A stretch of DNA of 64,000 nucleotides from Halomonas sp. ALS9 (GTDB taxonomy: Bacteria > Pseudomonadota > Gammaproteobacteria > Pseudomonadales > Halomonadaceae): NCBI RefSeq assembly GCF_001651035.1, contig NZ_LXRG01000054.1:186001-250000 (forward strand), read 5' to 3'. The notes beneath the pieces are model-generated. The model ran no database searches and was not told where the DNA came from. It saw nothing but the letters and a program-made list of their open reading frames with translations. Position 1 is the first letter of the stretch. Each line of letters begins with the position of its first letter. Both the position numbers and the translations under genes were made by a program. Shown here piece after piece: positions 8,343-16,718 of this stretch.

Positions 8343-8858
8343 GTGCTCTGTTTTGCTTATGGCTCGAATATGTCTACCCAGCGCTTAGCTGCAAGGATCC
8401 CAGCGCGCTTTGTGACCACCGCCCTTCTGCCTGCGTATCGCCTAGCCTTTCATCAGCAAGGCGGTGACGGCTCTGGCAAATGCGATATTGTAACGGCATC
8501 TGAGCAGTCGGCTGTCTACGGCGTCGTCTGGGAAGTGGCTTCGCACCATAAGGTGACGTTGGATCGTTATGAAGGGCTCAACGCTGCTTACGATGAAACC
8601 TGGCTGACGGTAACCGACCGGGTTGGTGACGGGCAGTTTGAAGTACAGGCGTATGTTGGCAAAATCACGTCCATAGGTATGCGCCCCTATTCTTGGTACA
8701 AGCACCATGTCTTAGCGGGCGCACGAGAACACGGATTACCCGCAGCCTATGTTCGCGCACTGGAACGAATTGATGCCCGAATTGACCCAGACACCGAACG
8801 CCATGCACGCGAAATGGTGCTACATGGTCAGGATGAATCGTTAGTGCGAGGAGCGTAA
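8343..8858 (+). CDS. gamma-glutamylcyclotransferase-like (AIG2/GGCT) protein (copy 1)
   Basis: A 171-residue protein with the AIG2/GGCT fold: the N-terminal YGSNM loop, GVVWEV, then DRYEG with the family's catalytic-type Glu (near residue 79). Members cyclise gamma-glutamyl compounds or act as amine cyclotransferases; the substrate here is unknown. It starts with GTG at 8343, preceded by AAGGAGATAAC. The corresponding start in copy 2 is ATG. Its TAA overlaps the ATG of the next gene (TAATG), so the pair is translationally coupled. Confidence 0.75.
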   Translation: MLCFAYGSNMSTQRLAARIPARFVTTALLPAYRLAFHQQGGDGSGKCDIVTASEQSAVYGVVWEVASHHKVTLDRYEGLNAAYDETWLTVTDRVGDGQFEVQAYVGKITSIGMRPYSWYKHHVLAGAREHGLPAAYVRALERIDARIDPDTERHAREMVLHGQDESLVRGA

Positions 8859-9361
8859 TGGGTAATGATGAGCGTTTAATCGCATTTTACCGCGGGGAAG
8901 GCCACGATCATAAAGGTCGTCGACTCGAAGACATCTGGGAACTCCCTTCTTTCTGGCTGGAACACACCCACGACTATATTCAGTGGCTGTTTCCTATCCC
9001 TGAAATGGGCCGCTTTAACGCCTTTGCTCCTCTGCTCACACCCGATGTGCAAGCGGTGTTTGCGAAAGATGCGTTATTACGCCAACACCAGCAGCGCTCG
9101 CTGGACGTGATGCTGGACTTTTTTGGACTGGAACGCGAAGACCACACCATCACAGCACAGCCCGACCTCTCGATCCAAACGAATATTTGGTTGAAAGCAG
9201 GTGGCCATAATCATCTACGCATTACGCGTATGATCCGTTCGTTAGCGTTGTGCCATGCGCCAGAGCTTGCTCAGACTTTTCAGCAAGCCGTAATAGATAT
9301 TGGTACTCAGCGCGGCATAGTGTCAGAAACGTCGGTGCAGTTTTGGCGAGATGCGGTTTAA
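8858..9361 (+). CDS. OGFr-domain protein (copy 1)
   Basis: A 167-residue protein matching the opioid-growth-factor-receptor conserved region found in bacteria: FYRGEGHDHKGR, LEHTHDYIQWLFPIPE and FNAFAPLL near the start, then a helical part. Molecular function in bacteria is unknown. It shares the TAATG junction with the GGCT-like gene and ends the cassette. About 110 bases further on comes the tRNA fragment that marks the left end of the integrated island, so this copy lies outside the island. Confidence 0.75.
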   Translation: MGNDERLIAFYRGEGHDHKGRRLEDIWELPSFWLEHTHDYIQWLFPIPEMGRFNAFAPLLTPDVQAVFAKDALLRQHQQRSLDVMLDFFGLEREDHTITAQPDLSIQTNIWLKAGGHNHLRITRMIRSLALCHAPELAQTFQQAVIDIGTQRGIVSETSVQFWRDAV

Positions 9362-9474
9362 GCAGCGTCAACTAAACGATATCGTTGGAGACATCAAGAC
9401 GGGATCCGTCTAGGGTAGTTCTGATTAAGGCGGTGAGCGCAGCTTACCAGAGGCCTCCTGAAACGCTGGCAAAC

Positions 9475-9514
9475 AAAAACGGCCACTGTAGCAATTTGCT
9501 AAGTGACCGTTTTT
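9475..9514 (-). terminator. tRNA-distal terminator, left copy
   Basis: On the minus strand, AAACGGTCACT pairs with AGTGGCCGTTT and the loop extends the stem through TAGCAA/TTGCTA, followed by T residues. It lies just beyond the CCA end of the tRNA fragment, as the natural terminator of that tRNA would. Confidence 0.6.
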
Positions 9515-9519
9515 AATAA

Positions 9520-9565
9520 TTTTTGGTCGGAGCGACAGGATTCGAACCTGCGACCTTTGCAACCC
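9520..9565 (-). repeat. attL: 3' part of tRNA (probably tRNA-Pro)
   Basis: Reading the minus strand gives a T-arm (GCAGG-TTCGAAT-CCTGT), acceptor 3' strand CGCTCCG, discriminator A and CCA. No matching 5' half follows within 80 bases, so it is a fragment. The bases just before the anticodon stem read ATTGGGT, as in a tRNA-Pro(UGG) loop. An identical 46-bp copy lies at 47298-47343 in the same orientation, and an integrase gene follows 170 bases inside. Confidence 0.75.
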
Positions 9566-9625
9566 AATTCCGTTTACACCATATTCAAGCAGGAACTAAT
9601 AGAAACAATAAATAACGTTAACTAG

Positions 9626-9655
9626 TTGAAATTTATCACATATTTATCATATTAT
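9626..9655 (+). promoter_or_regulatory. possible integrase promoter
   Basis: TTGAAA at 9626-9631 and TATTAT at 9650-9655, 18 bases apart, in an AT-rich stretch about 80 bases before the integrase start. Confidence 0.35.
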
Positions 9656-9699
9656 AGTTTTCTTATTGTTTCCAGACGTACCCCGTTATATTCTATATT

Positions 9700-9719
9700 T
9701 GCTACCTATTTGCTACCTA
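9700..9719 (+). repeat. integrase arm-type site, left (two TGCTACCTA)
   Basis: Two direct copies of TGCTACCTA separated by TT lie directly in front of the integrase gene. The same 20 bp recur at 47217-47236 near the other end, in the same orientation. They may be integrase arm-binding sites and could also autoregulate the integrase. Confidence 0.5.
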
Positions 9720-9737
9720 GAAAATAAGAGACCAAGC

Positions 9738-11111
9738 ATGGCAACCACGGGAAAAATGAAACTAACCGGCAAAGCACTTGAGCAGCTAACCAAAGAGCCG
9801 CCGATTGATAACATTTTTGATACTGAATTGGCTGGTTATCATGTGAGGCCGGGCAAACGCGGTTTAACCTTCCGCTTGTTCTATCGCACAAAGTCCGGTA
9901 AGCAACGCATTCTGACGATTGGCCGTTATGGCACATTGACAGCAACCCAAGCGCGCAAAAATGCTACTGAAGCGCTAGCTATCGTGGCTCAAGGTGGCGA
10001 CCCGCGCGCGGTGCTCGAGGAAGCTAAAGCCGAGGAACAGCGCCAGCAAGATCAAACGCTGCGAGCTTACTTAGATGGCCCCTACACTGCCTACCAGAAT
10101 CGAAAGAAAGACGGCAAAGGAACTTTGCGCAGAATCCAAAAGGATTTTTATGAATGGCTAGATAAACCCATGAGTAGCCTCACCCGTGCAGAGGTTGAAC
10201 GCTGGCAAGCTAGGCAAGAAACCAAAGAAAAACCACTGGCCTTTGGCAGTCTCAAGCGTTCTTTCGACGCCATGCACGCCATGTTGATGCACGCCACCGA
10301 GCGCAAGGTAATCCCCACCAACCCACTTACGGGTATCAAGTTACAGAAGCCAGCAATGAATGACGACGATATGGCTGAGCAAGCGTCACAACGTCGTTAT
10401 TTAGAAAATGATGAAGCTGAAGCACTATTTACTGGCTTGGAAGCTTATCAAGAAATGAAGCGAGAGCAGCGTCGCCGCAGTCGCGCCCATGGGAAATCAT
10501 ACCTGCCCGACTTGGATGGCTTGGTTTATGTGGATCACGTCAAGCCATGGGTCTTGACCATGTATTACACCGGCTTTAGGCCCGGCGATATAACAGGCCT
10601 TCGCTGGGAGCATGTCAATCTGACCTTTGGTACGATCCGCAAGGTGATAGAAAAAACGGCGCATCATCAACCCGAGCCAATGACCTTCCCCTTATCTTCA
10701 GCGGCCCTCGATATACTGACAACCTGGCACCAGCACCTGGGCGAACCAAAGACAGGCTTGGTGTTTCCCTCGCAGCGCAATGGGCAGCGAATGGACAGAA
10801 CCGCCATGCAAAAGCCGTGGGCAAATGTGCGCAAGCTCGCCGGGCTGCCTGATGACTTGCTGCTATACAGTTTGCGGCATAACTTCGCTAGCCAGTTAGT
10901 AATGGCAGGTATCGACTTGCTGACAGTTTCCAAGCTAATGGCACATTCCGATATTCAAACAACCATCCAGTACTATGCCCACTTGCGACCTGACCATGCC
11001 CGCGACGCTGTGGAGGCATTCGCAAAACAAGGGCCAAGCCAAAAGGCCAGGTTACGTGCTGAGGCTAACAGAATTAGGCCATCGCTAACGCAATCAACAT
11101 ACCTATCGTAA
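9738..11111 (+). CDS. int: tyrosine recombinase/integrase
   Basis: A 457-residue site-specific recombinase. It has an N-terminal arm-binding domain (about 1-90: KRGLTFRLFYRTKSGKQR, LTIGRYG), a core-binding helical domain (about 105-210) and a C-terminal catalytic domain. Catalytic residues are visible: Arg in TGFRPGD (near 279), SLRHNF (near 378, His and Arg), MAHSD (near 400) and the nucleophilic Tyr in QYYAH (near 411). It would integrate the island into the tRNA 3' end whose fragment lies 170 bases upstream. The ATG at 9738 follows AAGAG and gives a family-like N-terminus; the longer reading from 9666 would run through the arm-site repeat. Confidence 0.92.
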   Translation: MATTGKMKLTGKALEQLTKEPPIDNIFDTELAGYHVRPGKRGLTFRLFYRTKSGKQRILTIGRYGTLTATQARKNATEALAIVAQGGDPRAVLEEAKAEEQRQQDQTLRAYLDGPYTAYQNRKKDGKGTLRRIQKDFYEWLDKPMSSLTRAEVERWQARQETKEKPLAFGSLKRSFDAMHAMLMHATERKVIPTNPLTGIKLQKPAMNDDDMAEQASQRRYLENDEAEALFTGLEAYQEMKREQRRRSRAHGKSYLPDLDGLVYVDHVKPWVLTMYYTGFRPGDITGLRWEHVNLTFGTIRKVIEKTAHHQPEPMTFPLSSAALDILTTWHQHLGEPKTGLVFPSQRNGQRMDRTAMQKPWANVRKLAGLPDDLLLYSLRHNFASQLVMAGIDLLTVSKLMAHSDIQTTIQYYAHLRPDHARDAVEAFAKQGPSQKARLRAEANRIRPSLTQSTYLS

Positions 11112-11241
11112 CTCGACGTGGTACCTGCTCGGTAAAACACAAACGACATGCGGTAAAGACAATCCATTAAAGCGAGCAGATGCATTAGGAATGCTTCCTA
11201 CCATAAAAATCCAAGCAAAAGTAGCAATTCAACAAAAATTT

Positions 11242-12003
11242 TTATACAAATTTTGAACGATGATATCGCAAGTAAGGCAGGTGCTCATCAACAATCCAGC
11301 GCAGCTGAAGCGGGAGTTCCAGTCCAAGTAATGCCTTATTCCTAGATGAGATGCGCGCTGAAATTAGTAAGCCACCCGTATCACTAAAGCTAATTAAAAA
11401 TCGGTCAAATAACGCATCGAGATTTGCGCTGAGCAGAAAACCGTTGAAAACATCTAGGCGCTCAATATCGCTGGCACATTCGGCCCAAGGTTTGGCATGG
11501 CTGGCTCGCAGCAACTCAGGCAGAGCAATCCCTGTTAGCGCGCAGGATCCGCCCCAGTAATCCAACATAGCGCTACGAAAAGCTTGTTGCCCCACACGCT
11601 GGCGCACTACTCTTTCGACTTCAGTACCTTTAAGATCTGCAGGTAATTCTGCCAGTTCCTGCTGCAAACGAGCATCAAAATCGTGGGACGCTTGATTAGG
11701 CAAGGCGTGCGCCAGTTCAGCAGCGCGGCGTAACAAAGCGGCCAAGGTATCCTGATCGGGTGCAATAAATGATTCGCCTGTACAAGCAACAGCGGGAAAG
11801 CTACGCATTAGCTCAGCATTCAACAGGGCGTGGGCTGGCGAGGTGAACGATAAGGCAAACTGGCTGCTCTCAAGATTGATTGCCACTTTTGCAGGCTGGC
11901 GAGCTGAGGCCAAGTTGACACTTCCTTCTGATCCGGAAAGTACATATTCAAAACCATAGTCATGGCCGGTTTTCTCGATCAGAGCGCGCTGGAAAGGATT
12001 CAT
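11242..12003 (-). CDS. HNH endonuclease, last gene of operon A
   Basis: A 253-residue protein with a C-terminal HNH_2-type nuclease domain: CALTG (near 151), RASHAKPW (near 168, metal/catalytic His), LDVFNGFLLSANLDALFDR (near 188-206). The N-terminal 120 residues are a separate alpha/beta domain without a name I can give. The ATG at 12003 overlaps the TGA of the UvrD-like helicase by four bases, so the two are translationally coupled. This suggests that the helicase feeds DNA to this nuclease. It is the most obvious nucleolytic effector of operon A. Confidence 0.8.
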   Translation of the reverse strand: MNPFQRALIEKTGHDYGFEYVLSGSEGSVNLASARQPAKVAINLESSQFALSFTSPAHALLNAELMRSFPAVACTGESFIAPDQDTLAALLRRAAELAHALPNQASHDFDARLQQELAELPADLKGTEVERVVRQRVGQQAFRSAMLDYWGGSCALTGIALPELLRASHAKPWAECASDIERLDVFNGFLLSANLDALFDRFLISFSDTGGLLISARISSRNKALLGLELPLQLRWIVDEHLPYLRYHRSKFV

Positions 12004-14669
12004 GACCAGTCAGCTTTGAGCATCGGCCTTAAACTTGACAACTCATGAGGCAAACCCTCGCCGCAGACCAACCCAAGGTATGTTGCTGCACGAGTCGCTC
12101 CTACGTATAGATAGCGATCAAACAGCTCTGGATTATCCTTTGCAAGTGTATCTATTCCAGCAAAAAAAACCGCTTCAAATTCTAGCCCCTTAATATGCTG
12201 AATATCAAAAACACGCACATCAGCTCCCTCCCCCAGCGCCTTGCCTTCCTCGCAGGCAACCGCACGAAGGTTGACCCCCTCTAAATAATGCGTAAGGCAT
12301 TCTGCGGTAGGCTTGACTTCTTTTTCGGAATTAACCAGTACAGCAATGGTAGGCAACTGTTTCACTGAGCGCTCTACTTCCATTATACGCTCAGCAATCC
12401 AGTGAGAGGCATCCACATCCGACGCCCACTCGCGAAGAACAGGATCCACGCCTTCGTGATTGCTATCTTCAAAAACCTGCCCTAGGGAAGACAAATCACC
12501 ACCTTGCAAACGAAGCAACTCACCAGTAAAGGCATTAAGTTTCCTGCTTTGGCGATAAACAATCTGCACCGTCCTCACTGAAAGCAATGAGGAGACCCAT
12601 TCCAACTGCTCCCGGCGACGAATCCCAGTCGTGGTAATACGTTGATTGAAATCACCACAGACAAAAAATGATTCACTAGCTAACGAAGTCAAACTCTCCA
12701 TGCAGGCCAGCTCTACCATAGAGAAATCGGTTGCTTCATCTACCATAATCTGGTTTCTGAAAATCTCGCCTATATTGCTTAAGTAGTTGTACCTGGGTTC
12801 GTCTAATGATTTCAGCACAAAACTTTGGCGCATCAGTTGCCTTGCGTTCTTCAGCATAAGTAAGATGATGGCATCTAGCTCAATACCAGATATCTGAGAT
12901 GTAGATATATCCTCATGCGAATAAAACTCAGCTAGAACTGAACGATCCTTACGAAACTGCTGATAACTCGCTATTACATCCATTACATAGCGCTTGTGAC
13001 TCTGTATAAAACGGCGCAAACCATTTTGAAAGCTGATATGTCGACCAATCTCTTTTAGCACTTCATCGTTCGGTATACTTTCTCCAAGAAACCGAATTAC
13101 TGAACCAGAGCGAGATTTTTTTGGGATGCTGCGCTTGAGATACTTGCTTCGCGCTAATGCTTTCAAGGAAGAAAGATAAGCTTGAACAGCACCCTGTATC
13201 GCGCTCAGGGAAGGAGATGCCCGCTCATCTGTTTCGTCATCATCGAATAATTCTTCTTCATCCTGTTCGTAATCTTGCTGTCCCGCTTCCAAGTGCTTAG
13301 CTAAGCGCTGAAAAACCTCTTTATCAGCGTTATATAGACGATTACGCTCTCTTTTTAAAAGGTCATCTGCGATAGCTTTTGAGTCAGCTAGCGCTTTTTT
13401 AAAAGAGTCTTCTAGCGAATCCAGCGTCCGATAGATTTCTATCAGTGGGCGCTCTTTCTTAATATCGAATACTTGCTTTATTTTCTGAACAACTTTTTGG
13501 TCTGATGCTAATGCAGCCGTGGATACGATGACCACACCATCTTTAAATTGTTTACGCAAACGCAACTCATGAAAAACACGGAACTTATCAAACCAAGCGC
13601 TAGCTTCTTCAACTACTGCAGGAAGAACCAAGGATTGACCAACCTTCAATGTGAATTTACCGCCGTTGGCTGTTCGCAAAATCCCCAAAGTATTTCGTGC
13701 GATGTCGTTGCGAAAACTAATCCAAGTGCGAATTTGAGTATCTGAAGCTGGTACGTGTTCGCGGCTAAATGCCTCCTTAAGATAGTGTTTTAACAGCTCA
13801 GAGGGGGTAAACATCAACCAGCTGTTCTGATGCGGCCGCTGGGTGTTGGATGTTTCTGACAGCCGGCGCTCCTCAGTATCAAGACTTTCCAGATCCAGCT
13901 TCTGGCCAAGGCGTTTAATTAGAGTCGTAGTTTTACCAGTACCAGGCGGCCCGAGAATGATTAGCTGAGTATTCAGTGGTAGACGGAATATTTCCCCCTG
14001 AAACTGATCAAGAATTGGCTGATCGCGTAAACCCATTGCTGTGCGCAACTGATGGCTGATGCCTTTAACAATGCCGACTTGCGCCTCTGCCTGTTCAAGC
14101 AATCGATCCAACTCGTCAGAATCACCGCTATCTTCCGCCTGCAACAAGGCACGCAGAGACTCAATCGAATAAGCCCCTCTATCATAATGGCGGTACTGGC
14201 TGGGCCGCGAGTCCCAGATGCTTGAATCAATAGTGGGTTTGAAACTGGTTTTTTCTATGACCCAATAAAGATGTTCCTGCCCTTTCAGGGTGATAGAAAC
14301 CTCATCACCAGGGGGAATTTCGGCAATGCGGCCTATTGGCGAACGGTAGCTGGCAAACTCCTTACCTGAACTCAACGGCAGGTTACTGGTGCGGGCGATA
14401 TAGATTACTCTGTGATTGTCAGCGTCATCTTGCAAAACCACGCGAAGTATTGCTGGCTCTTCGCACAGTTTCTGCAGCGCTTCCCGCTCTACCTGCTGAA
14501 TTCCTCTCAACTTCTGATAAGCAGCTGCTCCTGTCAAAGTGTTACCAGCGGCAAAGCTATCAGTACTAGCATGCGTAAGGGCATTGAATTTACTGTTAGC
14601 AGTGCTCGCAATTTCATCAAATGTGCTTAACGCTTCTTCAGCCAGCTGTGAATAACCAAAGTCATCCAT
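12000..14669 (-). CDS. UvrD/Rep-like superfamily 1 helicase, operon A
   Basis: About 889 residues. Superfamily 1 motifs are in order: GPPGTGKTT (near 240), VDEATDFS in place of the usual DExQD (near 640), VYRQSRKL (motif IV), IKGLEFEAVFFAG (motif V) and LYVGATRA (motif VI). About 400 residues separate motifs I and II and include an acidic stretch and coiled-coil-like helices. This is a 3'-5' type ATP-dependent helicase or nucleic-acid motor. I start it at the ATG at 14669, with GAGGG upstream; a TTG at 14774 would touch the preceding gene. It is coupled to the HNH gene downstream. Confidence 0.82.
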   Translation of the reverse strand: MDDFGYSQLAEEALSTFDEIASTANSKFNALTHASTDSFAAGNTLTGAAAYQKLRGIQQVEREALQKLCEEPAILRVVLQDDADNHRVIYIARTSNLPLSSGKEFASYRSPIGRIAEIPPGDEVSITLKGQEHLYWVIEKTSFKPTIDSSIWDSRPSQYRHYDRGAYSIESLRALLQAEDSGDSDELDRLLEQAEAQVGIVKGISHQLRTAMGLRDQPILDQFQGEIFRLPLNTQLIILGPPGTGKTTTLIKRLGQKLDLESLDTEERRLSETSNTQRPHQNSWLMFTPSELLKHYLKEAFSREHVPASDTQIRTWISFRNDIARNTLGILRTANGGKFTLKVGQSLVLPAVVEEASAWFDKFRVFHELRLRKQFKDGVVIVSTAALASDQKVVQKIKQVFDIKKERPLIEIYRTLDSLEDSFKKALADSKAIADDLLKRERNRLYNADKEVFQRLAKHLEAGQQDYEQDEEELFDDDETDERASPSLSAIQGAVQAYLSSLKALARSKYLKRSIPKKSRSGSVIRFLGESIPNDEVLKEIGRHISFQNGLRRFIQSHKRYVMDVIASYQQFRKDRSVLAEFYSHEDISTSQISGIELDAIILLMLKNARQLMRQSFVLKSLDEPRYNYLSNIGEIFRNQIMVDEATDFSMVELACMESLTSLASESFFVCGDFNQRITTTGIRRREQLEWVSSLLSVRTVQIVYRQSRKLNAFTGELLRLQGGDLSSLGQVFEDSNHEGVDPVLREWASDVDASHWIAERIMEVERSVKQLPTIAVLVNSEKEVKPTAECLTHYLEGVNLRAVACEEGKALGEGADVRVFDIQHIKGLEFEAVFFAGIDTLAKDNPELFDRYLYVGATRAATYLGLVCGEGLPHELSSLRPMLKADWS

Positions 14670-14774
14670 TAATGCAATCCCTCTGAGCTTTAACACACTT
14701 GAGACGCATCCAGCGCCTGCTGCATATAAAAAGCATTGATACCAAATTAAAATGGGCCATTTCCGATGACCCAA

Positions 14775-16718
14775 TCACGATGACAAGTCACACTTCAACA
14801 ACCGCTTTCCCGCAGGATAGCCCGATAAAGTTAATACCAACCAAGGATCCATTGCCATGTTGTCTGGCGGCCTTGTAGTCGTAGTGATGATATATTGAAA
14901 AGCAGGGCCAACTTGCTCAAGCTGGAAAACTAGATCAAAAAGCCGATGATAAAGCGAGAGTCCCAAATCCGCTTCACGCGGACTATCGTGCACCAAGAAA
15001 GCAGGGATATTAGTTTTATTCTCCATGCTCAAGCACATCACTGCCAGATCAAAGGCGACCACTTTGAGAGAATCAATAGCAGATGTAGAACGGTTGCCCC
15101 CCATTTGTACCGTGAGCTTCAAGCCGTTGCCGGTCAGACGTATTTCGCCACTAGCATCGTCTGATAGAAGAATACGAATAATGGCATTGAACTTTTCATT
15201 CAACTCCGATAACGCGTGGGATTGTTGGTTTATATGTTTAAGAACGTCCTGACGCTTTCCATTCAGGTCATCTGATGCTTGTTGAGCCTTTTCAGAAGCC
15301 AGCTGTTGCTCGTGCATCAATTTCGAAAGCCGCTCCACTTCATCGACTAAACGCTGAGCATCATAGCTTAGCTGCTCCCTTCCAGTGCGCAGCTCTTCCA
15401 ACTGCTTGTATTGCTTTTCTGCGTTGTTTACTTTCTGTTTAGCCAACACAAGCTTCGGTTTTAGCAGATCAAATTTTTGTTTGGCTGACTTCAGTTGCTC
15501 TGTTTCTCGCTGGAAATTTTCACGATTACTTTTCAGACGTTTCCTGCACGTTTCCAAATCCGGCAACTTGTGAGACAAGCTGCATTTTTCGGCTAACACT
15601 CTGTCCACCGGAACCTCGCAAATTGGGCAAGGAAAGCTCTCTGCCTCTTCTAAAGCATATTGACTCGAAGGGTATTCAGCCTCTATATGTGCAATGACGC
15701 GTGGTAAAATATCGATCTGCGTCTTAAGCTGTTCCTCTTCTTTTTCAAGCTCTACCATTGATTGCCGAGCGGCTTCAAAAGTATTTTTAGCCTCTATCAG
15801 CCTGATGTCACCCGAACCTGCGTCGCCACATGCCTTAGCCAGCCGTTGTTGCGCGAGATCACGAAGCACAGCTAAGCCCAAATCACCTTGAATCAGTTCC
15901 TCGTCGACAACCTCTAACTGCTCGGAAACAAAAATCCGTAATCGTTGGATCTCCCAGTACCTATAAGCAGCATCCTGCTCTGATCGGGTTTTCTCTTGCT
16001 CTAGGCTTGCAATTTTGCGTCGTAATGACTGCTCCCGAAGTGCCATGGCACTGATCAGCGCGCGCAGAGCCTCCAACTTTTCAGTTTGGTTCAACCCACG
16101 GGCGGGCGAGTCCGAGTCTGACTGAACCGATCGCCAGTCCAGAACATGGTCGAACCGACACTCTTGATCGCGAGTTAGCCACGCCAAGGCCACCTGCCAG
16201 GCTAGGTATGGTTGCTTCCGACCAGGCACCATCGCCGCTACCGGCTGAGTGATCAGGTTATTTTCAATGGCATCAAGGAAGGACTCAATACCAGTGGGTG
16301 CTACTTCGCCTCTAATCAGAGCTTCGAGCTGTCCATCAGGTACCGCAAAATGTCGCCGACGGTTGCCCAGCGGCCGCAAAACAGCCCAGCAGACTCCATC
16401 CAGCATTACTTCTGCACCAACAAACGCATTGAGAAATTCTGAAGCTATACCGTCACGCTCTTCCTGAGGGGCATAAGTGTTCTCACCCAAGCAGTAACGC
16501 AACAATCGGCAAAACAGTGTCTTACCTCCACCATGCCCAATACCATGTTCATCCGGCGTCCAAACGATATTCAAACCCGGTCGCAAACTGATGTCCCGTA
16601 ATGGTATCTCGTCCGGCGCATCCCAAATCACTAGTCGACGCACCCACATACGAGGTACAGCTTCGCCAGAAGGAATTTTAATATTCAGAGGGTAATGGAA
16701 AAGTTCACGCGGCTGCAT
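14775..16718 (-). CDS. Rad50/SMC-like ATPase with zinc hook, operon A
   Basis: A 647-residue ABC-type ATPase split by coiled coils. The Walker A is GIGHGGGKT (near 62). Long heptad-rich coils flank a zinc-hook CPIC (near 363) at the apex. The Walker B/D-loop region reads FLVHDSPREADLG (near 575). This is the layout of Rad50/SbcC and of the ATPase in ABC-three-component systems. Such proteins dimerise on DNA ends or sense invading DNA and hand it to a nuclease. Its start overlaps the end of the methylase gene by 14 bases, so it is firmly part of the operon. No dedicated Mre11-type nuclease is present; the HNH protein or the helicase may fill that role. Confidence 0.78.
   Translation of the reverse strand: MQPRELFHYPLNIKIPSGEAVPRMWVRRLVIWDAPDEIPLRDISLRPGLNIVWTPDEHGIGHGGGKTLFCRLLRYCLGENTYAPQEERDGIASEFLNAFVGAEVMLDGVCWAVLRPLGNRRRHFAVPDGQLEALIRGEVAPTGIESFLDAIENNLITQPVAAMVPGRKQPYLAWQVALAWLTRDQECRFDHVLDWRSVQSDSDSPARGLNQTEKLEALRALISAMALREQSLRRKIASLEQEKTRSEQDAAYRYWEIQRLRIFVSEQLEVVDEELIQGDLGLAVLRDLAQQRLAKACGDAGSGDIRLIEAKNTFEAARQSMVELEKEEEQLKTQIDILPRVIAHIEAEYPSSQYALEEAESFPCPICEVPVDRVLAEKCSLSHKLPDLETCRKRLKSNRENFQRETEQLKSAKQKFDLLKPKLVLAKQKVNNAEKQYKQLEELRTGREQLSYDAQRLVDEVERLSKLMHEQQLASEKAQQASDDLNGKRQDVLKHINQQSHALSELNEKFNAIIRILLSDDASGEIRLTGNGLKLTVQMGGNRSTSAIDSLKVVAFDLAVMCLSMENKTNIPAFLVHDSPREADLGLSLYHRLFDLVFQLEQVGPAFQYIITTTTRPPDNMAMDPWLVLTLSGYPAGKRLLKCDLSS

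Noticed and set aside
9520..9600. Complete tRNA gene at 9520
   Set aside because: Only T-arm, acceptor 3' strand and CCA are present; no CGCTCCG complement follows on the + strand, so it is an att fragment.
14670..14774. TTG start at 14774 for the UvrD-like helicase
   Set aside because: It would abut the previous stop, but the extra 35 residues look unlike helicase sequence and the ATG at 14669 has a GAGGG site.
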